Under the pieces are notes generated by a model, which was not told where the DNA came from, searched no databases, and worked only from the letters and a program-made list of their open reading frames with translations. This document shows positions 23,795-33,607 of a stretch of 60,000 bases of DNA, in pieces (the first letter of the stretch is position 1; every line of letters begins with the position of its first letter). The position numbers and the translations under genes are program-made. The stretch comes from Symsagittifera roscoffensis (lineage: Eukaryota; Xenacoelomorpha; Acoela; Convolutidae): contig NC_087070.1 of the NCBI RefSeq assembly GCF_963678635.1, positions 36,647,109 to 36,707,108 on the forward strand, in the 5' to 3' direction.

Positions 23795-24537
23795 TGCGCG
23801 ACAAAGGAAAGAAGTTCGAATGGAGCGATGAAGCTCAAACGGCTTTTGAGAACATAAAGCGGGAACTGTGCGAAGCGCCAGTGCTAGGCGTGCCTACTGA
23901 AAAGGGCATGTATGTTCTTGACACAGACGCATCAGTAGTAGCCATCTCGGGAATACTGCATCAGGAACGGGAATGGAATGGGAGAACCGTTCTCCATCCC
24001 ATTGCATATGGCAGTAAGGTGTTAAGTGACACTGAGATGAAATATGGTGCACCAAAAGCAGAAATGTTTGCATTATTCACATTTGTGGAAACGTACCGCG
24101 CATACTTCGGGAGCGCTCCATTTAAAATACGCGTTGACAACAGGGCGTTATCCTGGTTGAAGACATACTCGATGGATCAGAGTTATATTGGTAGGTGGAT
24201 AGTAAGATTAGATGGCTACCACATGATAATCGAGCACAAAATGCGTGACAAACACCAGAATGCTGACAGCCTCAGCAAGAAAACAGAGTGCTATGAAAGG
24301 TTAGAACAGAAACAAGCCAATCAGGCAGAAATCAAGGAAGGATTCTCGTTTCTGGATAAAGAAACTTATGAAGCGCTTCCCTTAATGAGATGGTTGGACA
24401 AGTCTGGACATCCAATTCCAGGGCATCCGGAGTTACCTGTAGAGAAAGCAGCCGAGATAAAGATCCTATTCAAAAAGGAACCGGTGCCCTTGGATCATTT
24501 GCTGCGCTCAAATCTGGTCCAGCAGGAACTCTCATAA
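23773..24537 (+). pseudogene. pol: RNase H of element A
   Basis: The 254-codon frame begins in the RT thumb-connection (GKKFEWSDEAQTAFENIK) and holds a Ty3/Gypsy-type RNase H. Candidate acidic residues are Asp in LDTDASVVAISGIL, Glu in APKAEMFA, Asp in RVDNRALSWL, and the His/Asp pair in KHQNADSLSK. This enzyme degrades the RNA strand of the cDNA hybrid and trims primers at the polypurine tract. After about residue 170 comes the linker FLDKETYEALPLMRWLDKSGHPIPGHPELP, closely conserved in B. The frame is lost at 24537. Confidence 0.85.
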
Positions 24538-25020
24538 ACAGCCTCTCATTATTGGATAAAACGGTGCTGATCACACCACAGATGATGCGGATGCTGGGTG
24601 GATTGTTAGAGAGAGAAGTGACCAGAGTTAACTCCGAGTGGGCAGCAGCATTGGCATCTCTGACAGTCAGTGAGAGGGTGAAGATCATGCCGTCCAGACG
24701 ACAACACAAAGAAAACGAGAGGGATTGTAGTACAATAGTTCAGCAACTAGTATCCTCAATACCCCGCGAGGTTTTAACCAGTACTTCATACGGTCGGAAA
24801 AAACAGGGGAACGACACGCAAAAAAAACCGTTACCTTTGTGGACCAGGATAAAGGTAAGAAGGTTGAACGAAACCTCGTGCAAGATTGTTTGTCCGGGGA
24901 GGCTAACGGTGAGAAGAACCGACGAGTTCAAGATCAACAACCGGGAAAAGGAATTTTTCCGGGGAGTTTGATGTAGATGAAAAAGTTTCTGATGAGAAAC
25001 AGGACCTGGAGAATAAAGTT
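24500..25020 (+). pseudogene. RNase H-integrase linker of element A, with LSGE repeats
   Basis: After the 24537 frame loss, homology to B continues in another frame (to 24971): EREVTRVNSEWAAALASLTV and CSTIVQQLVSSIP. This is followed by a hydrophilic linker where ttgtccggggag recurs (24889, about 24956, 25019) and encodes (L/F)SGE-type repeats in one frame. B has four to five such repeats in the same place. Likely a flexible spacer or polyprotein-processing region; no enzyme motif. Confidence 0.65.
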
Positions 25021-26795
25021 TTGTCCGGGGAGCTCAGATGGATGCGAAGAAGGCAAAGAACTGATCTGGAGGAGGGGACGTGCTCTATCGCAGACTCTTC
25101 AATGGATGACAACTCCCGGAACTCAGGAATCGAAACCTGCTCAGACAGGAACTCGAGCTCAGGATCGGAACTGTCAGAGCTAGCGATCCACACACTGCTA
25201 GTGGAGACTCGAGCAAGGGATCTGGACATGGAGGTATATCAAGACCCTGACAGTGATTGCTACCTCAAACCAGGTGAAAGAGTCTTTGATAACGCAGCGG
25301 ATGAGCTGGAAACAATAGCGGTATCGAAACGTTCGATAAGTCTGTTGCCACAAAAAGAGGTAGTCAGGACTGATCTTCAGCCATTCGAACAGGAAACACA
25401 GCCTTTGGCAAAGATTTGGGGCGTTAAGATGGAAGAAGACACGCATCAGCCCAATGAGCTGAATAGTCAAATGAGGGTCATGAAGACGTACTTGAAGGCA
25501 AGATACAGACTCTCGGACCTACTAGGATCGCAGAGAAATGACCGCATGACAAGCAACTTGAAAAGATGGATCGAAAATGGTTCTCCGGACAAAGGAGACC
25601 TCGAGGAAGACAGTTACCGCATTCTGCGACAGTACTTTATGCAGAAAGAGGGAAGGTTATATCTGAATAAGGACGGGATTGTGGCTTGCATGAGGAGAGA
25701 AGAAGACAAAGTCCTATACAAGTATAACGCGATAGTGTTGCCGCAACTCTATCAGGCAGAACTCTTATTCAGGTCGCATGATCAGATGGGCCATCAAGGG
25801 ATCGTCAAAGTATATCAGAGGATCCTGAAGCGCTTTGAGCGGCCTGGTATGAAGAAGGAATGCGAGAAGTGGGTAACAGTGTGTCTGTCATGCCAACAGG
25901 TAAACGATCCAAGGAAATTGCGATTTCCTTCACAATCGATCGAGTCGTCTGAATTCAACGAGGTGGTGCAGATAGATCACCAAAAGATATGCATGACAGA
26001 CAGTGGTTATAATCAATTCTTGGTCATGATAGATCACTTTACGAAGTATGCAGAGGCCGTGCCCTGCATAACTGCCTCGGCGGAAGAGACGTGCGACCAC
26101 CTGATCATTACGTGGATAGCGAGACATGGTTTTCAGATGACGTTTCAATCTGATAACGGAACAACTTTTGTAGGAGAACTCACGAAAGAGCTTATGAGAC
26201 GCTCACAGGTTGCTCAAGCTCTTTCGACGACATACCATCCTCAGACAAATTTCTTAGTAGAAAGGCAGAATCGAACGTTAGTGTCGATGCTAAGGGTATA
26301 TTGTTCCAGGTACATGACAAATTGAGACAGATACCTTCCACAGGTGATGGGAGCTTATAATAGCACGCAATACTCCAACACCGGAGTTAGTCCACACTTG
26401 ATGCTAACCGGACACGAGAATTCATTGCCCCTTGACCTTTTCCTACCCAGAGTATGAGTGAAATAAAACGTCTCCACAGGTCTACGTGAGGGATGTAATT
26501 AGACGTCAGCAAGAGTTGAACGACTTGTGTAGACAAAATACTCAGCAAGCACAGGCAAGGCAGAGAAAAAGATTTGACAAGAAAGCAGCTGGTGCAAAAG
26601 CTTACTCGGTAGGAGACTACGTATGGGTATTTCAGAACGTTATACCACCGAAAGGAACAAAAAAGCTCCTAAAAAGTGGAGGGGACCCTTCATGATTACG
26701 GAAGTGCACCAGGAGGGACGCTTTTATAGACTGAGTACTGGCCGAGCCGCTCATTACGAAAAGATTACGCCACAGAATTCATCGACAGAAGACTA
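25021..26795 (+). pseudogene. pol: Integrase of element A, nearly complete
   Basis: The 434-codon frame has an acidic N-terminal linker, then an HHCC zinc finger (SHDQMGHQG, then CLSCQQ). The catalytic core follows: Asp in VVQIDHQKIC (25975-25977), Asp in FQSDNGTTF (26152-26154), and Glu in FLVERQNRT (26260-26262), exactly 35 residues between the last two, a D,D35E core. TGA at 26323-26325 sits where a Trp codon (TGG) would be expected. The homology then continues with RYLPQVMGAYNST. A frameshift near 26670 precedes a GPY/F module (KWRGPFMI, about 26682-26760), the C-terminal domain of Gypsy integrases. It inserts the cDNA into the genome. Confidence 0.88.
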
Positions 26796-27436
26796 GTGTA
26801 TGACTGCAGACATGGAAAAGGGGGATTATCTAAGGATGGACCCTGCTTGTGAGGTCAACGAGAAGGGCACCAGGGAAAAGAACGATGGAAACGAAGTCGT
26901 AGAGGAAAAAAACAAGTACACCACTGGACCTGGATCCAAATGAGGTGATTGAAGCAGACGATGAAGCTTTACCCTACGCAGAAGAGGACTGGCAGGACCC
27001 TGAACAGAAAGAGGCTCCCAAAAAACTCGAACCGGATCTTCCGTTCACGATACAGACTCGACAGAATGACAGGATAAGATCCAGGAAGAGATATAACCCT
27101 TACGGCGACGATTTTGTAGTGGACAGGATAGAACTAAAGAAGATAGTGGAAGAAGTAGTGAGTCTAGAAAAAATAACTGTGTCACAAGATATTGACATAG
27201 TCAATGATCACGACGAGGAGTGGGTCGATGACCAGTCCAAGCCCGAGGTAGAATTCGACGATGAGCAACAGCAGTCATATGAACGAGACTTGACAAATTT
27301 TCGTGTCCTGGAATGGCTGAACGAAATGACGTCGGACCCAAAGGGGACCAGTGTCACGAATCAAGATGTAGATCGCGAAAGCATGAAATACATGAAAACT
27401 GAACGAGAGGATCCTTCCTGGGATGTCGATGGATAG
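26796..27436 (+). pseudogene. Pol C-terminal extension of element A
   Basis: After the GPY/F module the homologous frame becomes acidic: from 26945 it runs 163 codons, with RSRKRYNPYGDDFVVDRIELKK-like basic-to-acidic composition and a DHDEEWVDDQSKPEVEFDDE stretch. It ends at TAG 27434-27436. The macro-like ORF's ATG (27423) overlaps its last 14 bases in another frame, an arrangement compatible with stop-start coupling. Element B has lost this whole part by deletion. No domain recognised. Confidence 0.55.
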
Positions 27437-28061
27437 TTTTGTCCGGGGAGTGGGGGTAGGAATTGCCCACACTGAAAATTTAGAAAGAAAAAAATTGAGA
27501 ATAGCAAGAGAAACATGGGATTTAGAAGCAGAAACGGGCGAGGACTCTAAGAAACCGGACACAGGGAGGGTAGTTGAGTCATATTTTAACTTACAAAATG
27601 AATATTCAAGTAGCATAATACTAACAGATAACGATTTTATACTCACAAATAGAACATTTGCGATAGCAATCACAGCAGACATGAGTTTTAAGACAGCGTT
27701 AGCAGCAAATTTTAAGAGAGAATATAAAAACATAGAATTCCTTTGGAAGCAAAGACCAGGAATAGGGGGCGTAGCAGCCTTGCCTTCAGCGGCATCACAG
27801 ATACCGGGCAAGTATTTGTGCTTCTTGGTGACGAGGACGACGGGGAAGCGGCACGTAGACCCGGAAAACCTAGTCTTGTCCTTGACGAGGCTGAGAGACT
27901 TCTTTGTGGAAAGAGAAGTGAAAGAGCTTTCGCTTCCAGTGTACGATCCAAACAGGGGACGACTGCATCCACGGGAGCTGTACGCGCTGATACACGTAAT
28001 CTTCTCTGATACTAATATACAAGTATACTTGCATAAGAAACATTACTTAAGTATAGGCTGA
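27423..28061 (+). CDS. Macro-domain-like ORF (OARD1/TARG1-type) of element A
   Basis: 212 codons from ATG 27423 to TGA 28059-28061, uninterrupted. Residues 1-60 are a basic/acidic leader beginning MSMDSFVRGVGVG. Residues about 65-205 follow the OARD1/TARG1-type macro domain segment by segment: ITADMSFKTALAANFKREY (where these proteins have CIS-D--MGAGIA--FKK-F), GGVAAL, GKYLCFLVTR (the RYIYYLITK strand), HVDPENLVLSLTRLRDFF (HKPTYENL--SL), LSLPVYDPNRG (LSMP-IGCGLD), and ELYALIHVIFSDTNIQVYL. Macro domains of this class bind ADP-ribose and remove it from proteins. The glycine-rich contact loop is replaced here (SFKTALA) and the GCGLD loop reads YDPNRG, so binding may be changed or lost. The last 22 codons fall in the tandem duplication and recur at 29537-29604. 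Confidence 0.62.
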   Translation: MSMDSFVRGVGVGIAHTENLERKKLRIARETWDLEAETGEDSKKPDTGRVVESYFNLQNEYSSSIILTDNDFILTNRTFAIAITADMSFKTALAANFKREYKNIEFLWKQRPGIGGVAALPSAASQIPGKYLCFLVTRTTGKRHVDPENLVLSLTRLRDFFVEREVKELSLPVYDPNRGRLHPRELYALIHVIFSDTNIQVYLHKKHYLSIG

Positions 28062-28450
28062 GTTCAGGTGGCATGCAAGAGGGTGTCAGACAAAAAATGT
28101 AAAGTGTGTGATATGTGTTATGTGTTATGTTATGAGTTATGTTATTGAGACATAAGGGTAAGAAGGAGTTAGTGACCACGAACAACTGAATGACAATCTT
28201 AGGAATAGATCCAAAGTTTGGATTGTCCAATCTTAGGTCGAATTCCAAAATTTTAGAAATTGAATGATTTTAGTAAATTTTACGATCAAAATCTTTTTAT
28301 CTGACTGTCTTAAAGAAATTTTATTACAACACTAGTGCAAAAATGACAAGTGTGAGATTCGTGACATCTTTTCTAGATCCTGATTCATCATTTAGTCACT
28401 CACTTGAGTTCAAATCGTTGACTCAATAATCAAATCAAAACCGAAAGAGA
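28062..28450. promoter_or_regulatory. Intergenic region before ORF2 of element A, with splice-acceptor-like site
   Basis: A 389-base AT-rich spacer with no ORF separates the macro-like ORF from ORF2. It includes a gttatg-rich low-complexity patch (28110-28150). At 28369-28376 ttttctag|atcctgattcatc resembles a nematode 3' splice site. Element B has ttttttttag|atcttgattgatc at the equivalent place (AG at 49614-49615). Conservation of both the acceptor and the bases after it suggests that ORF2 is expressed from a spliced or trans-spliced RNA. The identical spacer recurs at 29605-29993. Confidence 0.5.
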
Positions 28451-29409
28451 ATGGACAGTTTCAACTTGGATGAATTGATGGATATGGCAGAGGCATATGT
28501 AGGACCGATGTTAGATGCGACCTATCGCCGGCTAATGGATCGAGACTTCGCTCTGAAGGACCCAGAGGTAGTCATGTTGCTGACCGCCTTGATAAAAATC
28601 TTGGGGCATGACAACCGTGGGGACCGCCCCACGGAAGTCCTATTGATGGCAGCATACGGAGAAAGAGGAGCACTAGACCGCCCGAACATGAGAGTGATGA
28701 GCTGGAGAAACGGGGCTCTCTCAGGGAGTGACTTGGCGAACGAGCCTGGATTGGGAAGTTCGAGGACCTACAAAACCAGCTGAGATGTACTTGCCCACCA
28801 AGCCTAAGCCTGGAGTGAGAAGAATGCATCAGGAAATGAACAGCGAGGCTGCCTCGTCTAGTTCACAACTGAGAGCAGCTGTGCCAACAAAGAGAAACCA
28901 TGCAAGATCTAGATGGGATGAAAGACGAGCTGGAGACGACTAGAAAGGAGCTGGACGAGATGACCAAGACCATGCTCACTATAGAAGAAGACAGGGATAT
29001 GCGGAGGAAGTTGTTTGAAGACTGCAACAAGAAGCAGGGTGAAGAGATAGAGCGCTTGAGGCGAGAATACAAGCAGCGATCGGAGCGTCTGTCGTTAACG
29101 GCAGCCGTAGAAAACGTGATACCTCTAAGGGATATTCCTCGTGGGCAGTCCCCAATGGAACTCTTGACGTCTCGAGAAATGAGTCAGACTATAGAAACGC
29201 GACTCCCGGCTGCAACTGGTCGAATGATAATCCTGGAACCGAGTGATACCTTAGGTGACCCAGTCGTGGAACAGACGATGAGGAAGCTGATAGAGACAGC
29301 TGGACGACTAGTGGCCCACATGAATGCGCCAGGTTCCGGGGTGACTGCACCCTATGGAATAATCAACGACACGGGCAGAGTACAACTCTCCCAAGACGCG
29401 ATGACATAA
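28451..29409 (+). pseudogene. ORF2 N-terminal domain and coiled coil of element A, duplicate 1
   Basis: ATG 28451 opens a 110-codon frame (MDSFNLDELMDMAEAYVGPM) whose helical composition and DATYRRLMDRDF block match the B protein from ATG 49697 (ATLDEIYQRLIDCDF). A frameshift near 28770 and another near 28900 lead to a 169-codon frame (28900-29409). Its first 60 residues are a strongly charged coiled coil (ELETTRKELDEMTKTM..EIERLRREYKQR). The same architecture is present in B. The N-terminal helices plus coiled coil suggest self-association. This duplicate is cut off from the rest of ORF2 by the tandem duplication. Confidence 0.7.
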
Positions 29410-29536
29410 GAGGGAATTAGCGATGCAACGTTACAAACGACAAGCTCTAAGATCCCAGGCAGGGAAATCCGAGGGATACCGGTGAAGAAAGTGTCCCGAG
29501 TGATTGATGTACAGAAGAACAATCAGTTGAAGTATA

Positions 29537-31079
29537 ACGTAATCTTCTCTGATACTAATATACAAGTATACTTGCATAAGAAACATTACTTAAGTATAGG
29601 CTGAGTTCAGGTGGCATGCAAGAGGGTGTCAGACAAAAAATGTAAAGTGTGTGATATGTGTTATGTGTTATGTTATGAGTTATGTTATTGAGACATAAGG
29701 GTAAGAAGGAGTTAGTGACCACGAACAACTGAATGACAATCTTAGGAATAGATCCAAAGTTTGGATTGTCCAATCTTAGGTCGAATTCCAAAATTTTAGA
29801 AATTGAATGATTTTAGTAAATTTTACGATCAAAATCTTTTTATCTGACTGTCTTAAAGAAATTTTATTACAACACTAGTGCAAAAATGACAAGTGTGAGA
29901 TTCGTGACATCTTTTCTAGATCCTGATTCATCATTTAGTCACTCACTTGAGTTCAAATCGTTGACTCAATAATCAAATCAAAACCGAAAGAGAATGGACA
30001 GTTTCAACTTGGATGAATTGATGGATATGGCAGAGGCATATGTAGGACCGATGTTAGATGCGACCTATCGCCGGCTAATGGATCGAGACTTCGCTCTGAA
30101 GGACCCAGAGGTAGTCATGTTGCTGACCGCCTTGATAAAAATCTTGGGGCATGACAACCGTGGGGACCGCCCCACGGAAGTCCTATTGATGGCAGCATAC
30201 GGAGAAAGAGGAGCACTAGACCGCCCGAACATGAGAGTGATGAGCTGGAGAAACGGGGCTCTCTCAGGGAGTGACTTGGCGAACGAGCCTGGATTGGGAA
30301 GTTCGAGGACCTACAAAACCAGCTGAGATGTACTTGCCCACCAAGCCTAAGCCTGGAGTGAGAAGAATGCATCAGGAAATGAACAGCGAGGCTGCCTCGT
30401 CTAGTTCACAACTGAGAGCAGCTGTGCCAACAAAGAGAAACCATGCAAGATCTAGATGGGATGAAAGACGAGCTGGAGACGACTAGAAAGGAGCTGGACG
30501 AGATGACCAAGACCATGCTCACTATAGAAGAAGACAGGGATATGCGGAGGAAGTTGTTTGAAGACTGCAACAAGAAGCAGGGTGAAGAGATAGAGCGCTT
30601 GAGGCGAGAATACAAGCAGCGATCGGAGCGTCTGTCGTTAACGGCAGCCGTAGAAAACGTGATACCTCTAAGGGATATTCCTCGTGGGCAGTCCCCAATG
30701 GAACTCTTGACGTCTCGAGAAATGAGTCAGACTATAGAAACGCGACTCCCGGCTGCAACTGGTCGAATGATAATCCTGGAACCGAGTGATACCTTAGGTG
30801 ACCCAGTCGTGGAACAGACGATGAGGAAGCTGATAGAGACAGCTGGACGACTAGTGGCCCACATGAATGCGCCAGGTTCCGGGGTGACTGCACCCTATGG
30901 AATAATCAACGACACGGGCAGAGTACAACTCTCCCAAGACGCGATGACATAAGAGGGAATTAGCGATGCAACGTTACAAACGACAAGCTCTAAGATCCCA
31001 GGCAGGGAAATCCGAGGGATACCGGTGAAGAAAGTGTCCCGAGTGATTGATGTACAGAAGAACAATCAGTTGAAGTATA
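29537..31079 (+). repeat. Exact 1,543-base tandem duplication, unit 2
   Basis: Second identical unit; all features of unit 1 recur at +1543. After 31079 the single-copy sequence continues into the SGNH domain of ORF2, so this unit is the one in register with the rest of ORF2. Confidence 0.95.
29994..30952 (+). pseudogene. ORF2 N-terminal domain and coiled coil of element A, duplicate 2
   Basis: Identical to 28451-29409 at an offset of 1543 and carrying the same frameshifts, so the breaks predate the duplication. Helical start domain at 29994-30326; coiled-coil frame at 30443-30952, closing at TAA. After about 70 further bases the SGNH-domain frame begins (31025). This is the copy in its original context. 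Confidence 0.7.
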
Positions 31080-31680
31080 ACTTCACAGGAGTTCCGGATA
31101 TGGATCCCAGAGCCTGCTTCAATCGAGTGACTTCGAACCCAGCAGTAAACCTGCAGCAACTGCCACTTGGTACATCACATCTGGTACTGGGGGACAGCTT
31201 GCTCAGAGTGCTCCAAAATCCGAGGACTTCCTGGATCACCACGGTGATGGCGTTTGGAGGCGCAACGATAGCCCAGTTACTTCGGATGGTGGAGCTGATG
31301 AACCCAGGGCGAATCCCTCACGCAATGATCCTAGTAGGGACAAACAACATCTCGAGAGGCTCAGATGAGGAAGAGTCACTATGGGAATCGATGATGGTGT
31401 GCCTATTTACTACTCTCTGGCAGACGTTCAACTGCGCGGTACTGACCGTCTGCACTGCACTAAAGAGCACGAAGATGTTGACAGCGGCAGGGAGGAGACA
31501 TATGAAGGAGCAGTCAGGTGAAACAACATCCTGAAAAATCTTGCAAGTCGGAATGCGGGAAGGATGATCCTTATGGTTATTGAGCATGAGCTGAGAGCTA
31601 TGGATCAGGCGAGACTGACTACTGACGGCATCCACTTTGACTACATCGAGGAACAAGCTTGGTTGAACAGAGTCTTCCAA
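31025..31680 (+). pseudogene. SGNH/GDSL-hydrolase-like domain of ORF2, element A (frameshifted)
   Basis: The 31025-31534 frame carries block I SHLVLGDSLLRVL (GDS codons at about 31190-31198), block II AFGGATIAQLL, and block III ILVGTNNIS (about 31336-31347). After a frameshift around 31480-31560 the next frame has block V, LTTDGIHFDY (about 31624-31638), with the catalytic Asp and His. Thus Ser, Gly, Asn and the Asp-His pair of the SGNH hydrolase family are all present. These enzymes are esterases or acyl hydrolases acting on lipids, polysaccharide acetyl groups and others. The substrate here is unknown. B encodes the same domain in one frame (50797-51582). Confidence 0.78.
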
Positions 31681-32613
31681 GAGCGACTAGATGAAATGGA
31701 AGTAGAACTCTTTGACCCGGGAGTGCTGAAGAAGGAAGAGACATCGAATAAACCAGCAATTTCAACATTTGTGCCTCCTAACCTGGAAGCACGTTTGGGA
31801 GCGGTCCCAGCCGTGACCACCTATAGGCCGCAAAGCTCCAGCGAACCCGGGCACAGAACGGACGTACAAGATCGATTGGGGGAAGCGCCCTTGAGAAGAA
31901 CCATCAATCCTAGACGAAGACTAGGGCCTGTCAACTCGACAGCGGAAACGACCAGCACCTCTAAATCGGATACGAGATCAGAGACGACGAGCACCAGTCG
32001 AGAGGAGCGACGCCCAAATAGGAGCTCTCTGATGTGGTCGAGGCCCATACCTTCTCCCTGGCACATATATAAGGATGATCTGATGAAACTGAATCTTCAG
32101 ACGGTAAGCTTTGCAGCAGATGCCATGAGGATGCTGAATGGAGCGAGGTTATCTGTCAGCGGACTGTACTCAAAAACAGGAGTGGACTGGTTAATAGCTG
32201 CTGGCATAAACTTCAGCTCTACAACTGCCTTGAGGTTTGCCGACCTAGAGGGACTGCCCTCGAACAATACAATGGATCCAGTGAATGCAAGACCGTTACA
32301 AGACGTGAAACTGAATCAAAAGGTAGTAAATCGAAAAGAGAGACCTGGAAGATTCCTGATAACGAGGGCGCCGATTGGACAACATGTGAAGATGTTCAGG
32401 CAGGTGAAAGCACCCCCAGGCCATGTGAAAGAAAGGGCGTACCCAAAACAACTGAATCAGGAAGGTGATGTTCAGAGATACGGTGGGTTGCAGGCGATAA
32501 ACAAAGATGAGACCATCTTTGCTGCATACGACAAGGCAAAAATGAAGAAGGCCAAGATCATGATAGCCGCGACCTCGTATATACCTCCAAGTCTCTGTTT
32601 TGGCGTGACGTAA
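31640..32613 (+). pseudogene. ORF2 linker with three RLG motifs and following domain, element A
   Basis: Same frame as block V of the SGNH domain. A Pro/Ser/Thr-rich linker carries LEARLGAV, QDRLGEAP and RRRLGPVN; B has three RLG motifs in the equivalent linker. A more conserved domain follows: VDWLIAAGINFSSTTALRF, NNTMDPVNARPLQDV, and then QRYGGL...IFAAYDKAKMKKAKIMI. The frame closes at 32613, but homology to B switches to the -1 frame at about 32530-32575. B switches at the same place. Confidence 0.65.
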
Positions 32614-32795
32614 TTAGGTTGGCAGCGGTCGACCTGGACCTAACACAATCCGTGTCGATGGCGATCGGAGTGCAGAGACAGACAGATATGAACCCAGTCA
32701 CAATTGTGTTCGCGGGCATCAATGACCATCTACCAAGAGGGAATAGCAGTAGCGTGCGCGAGGCGGAGGCGCTCTCTGTTTCATCCGGTTCATGA
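32560..32795 (+). pseudogene. Second G-x-N-D domain of ORF2, element A, truncated by deletion
   Basis: In the -1 frame relative to the preceding segment, the protein continues LVYTSKSLFWRDVIRLAAVDLDL and TIVFAGINDHLPRG (AGIND codons 32712-32726). The latter is equivalent to VVAGSNDPLRSRG in B. G-x-N-D after a hydrophobic strand resembles SGNH block III. About 60 codons later the frame stops, and the next homology corresponds to a point about 3.4 kb further on in B (near 56.2 kb), so the middle of ORF2 is deleted in A. Confidence 0.6.
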
Positions 32796-33595
32796 TAGAG
32801 CAAATTTCAGTGCCAGCCTTCAGCACCTGTGTCAAGATGCTGAGAGAAGGCGATGAACGAGCGAAAGCCTTACTCTTGCTAGCACTACTGGAGGTGCATC
32901 AAAGCAAACCAATGAGGGTGAACATGAAAGAACCTGTGGAGCTAGAAACCATGAGGAAAATAGATGAAATCAGGAGATTCTCAAACAAAGAGCTGAGGCT
33001 CACTAAGGAATCTATGGGAGCAATGCCGAAATCCAGTGAATACTGTGGACCGATCAGGAAAAAATACTCCAGTTATGTGTCAGGGATCATAGGGATAGCG
33101 TACAATCCTTTCCTAAATGAAGACATATGCGATTGCTTCTTTGATTACGAGCAAGCAGTGTTGCTAAGATTCTGGACGTCCAGAATTGCGACGATTTGAA
33201 GCGCTGCTAATCGGCAGGCCAAGCTGGGACTAGTCTTGGAGGAAAAGGTGACTGCACCTTCGGTGCGAGAAACCCACAAACGAGTAGAGTTTGGATTAGG
33301 ATTCTCAAATGAATTACTGAGAACGAGCTTGATGGTGGTAGGGGAACTGATGAAACCATCATGGTGCCCGAGTCCCAACGCTGATTCGATACTACATGCA
33401 ACACAAGATATACAGAGGGAACTAAATTCAGACTGTAATCTGCGTGATCTTAATATCATCTATAACGTGATGACAACAGCCTCTAGGAGCAACGGAGAAG
33501 ACAAAGTAGAGTTGCCTGGCTGGGAACCAGAGGATTGGGTTAAACCTGGTAGCTGTCTGGCAGAAGTCTGTGGACTAGAGGGTCACGTTTGTTGA
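32792..33595 (+). pseudogene. ORF2 C-terminal region 1, element A
   Basis: Two frames (32792-33199 and 33236-33595) match B 56200-56973. Shared blocks are RRFSNKELRLTKE, KYSSYVSGIIGIAYNPFLNE, FDYEQAVLLRFW, and then GLVLEEKV and ELMKPSWCPSPNADSI. A stop or shift near 33199 interrupts. Function unknown; the block AYNPF(L/V)NE--(T/C)--(Y/F)FDYEQ is the best conserved part. Confidence 0.6.
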
Positions 33596-33607
33596 GGTCT
33601 AGATTGC

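Larger units (their letters stand above)
27994..29536 (+). repeat. Exact 1,543-base tandem duplication, unit 1
   Basis: The unit begins acgtaatcttctctg and ends gttgaagtata; the second unit starts immediately after at 29537. The two appear identical throughout, including untranslated DNA. The junction shares only the dinucleotide ac. The unit covers the end of the macro-like ORF, the intergenic region and the first third of ORF2. It is either very recent or an assembly artefact. Confidence 0.95.
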
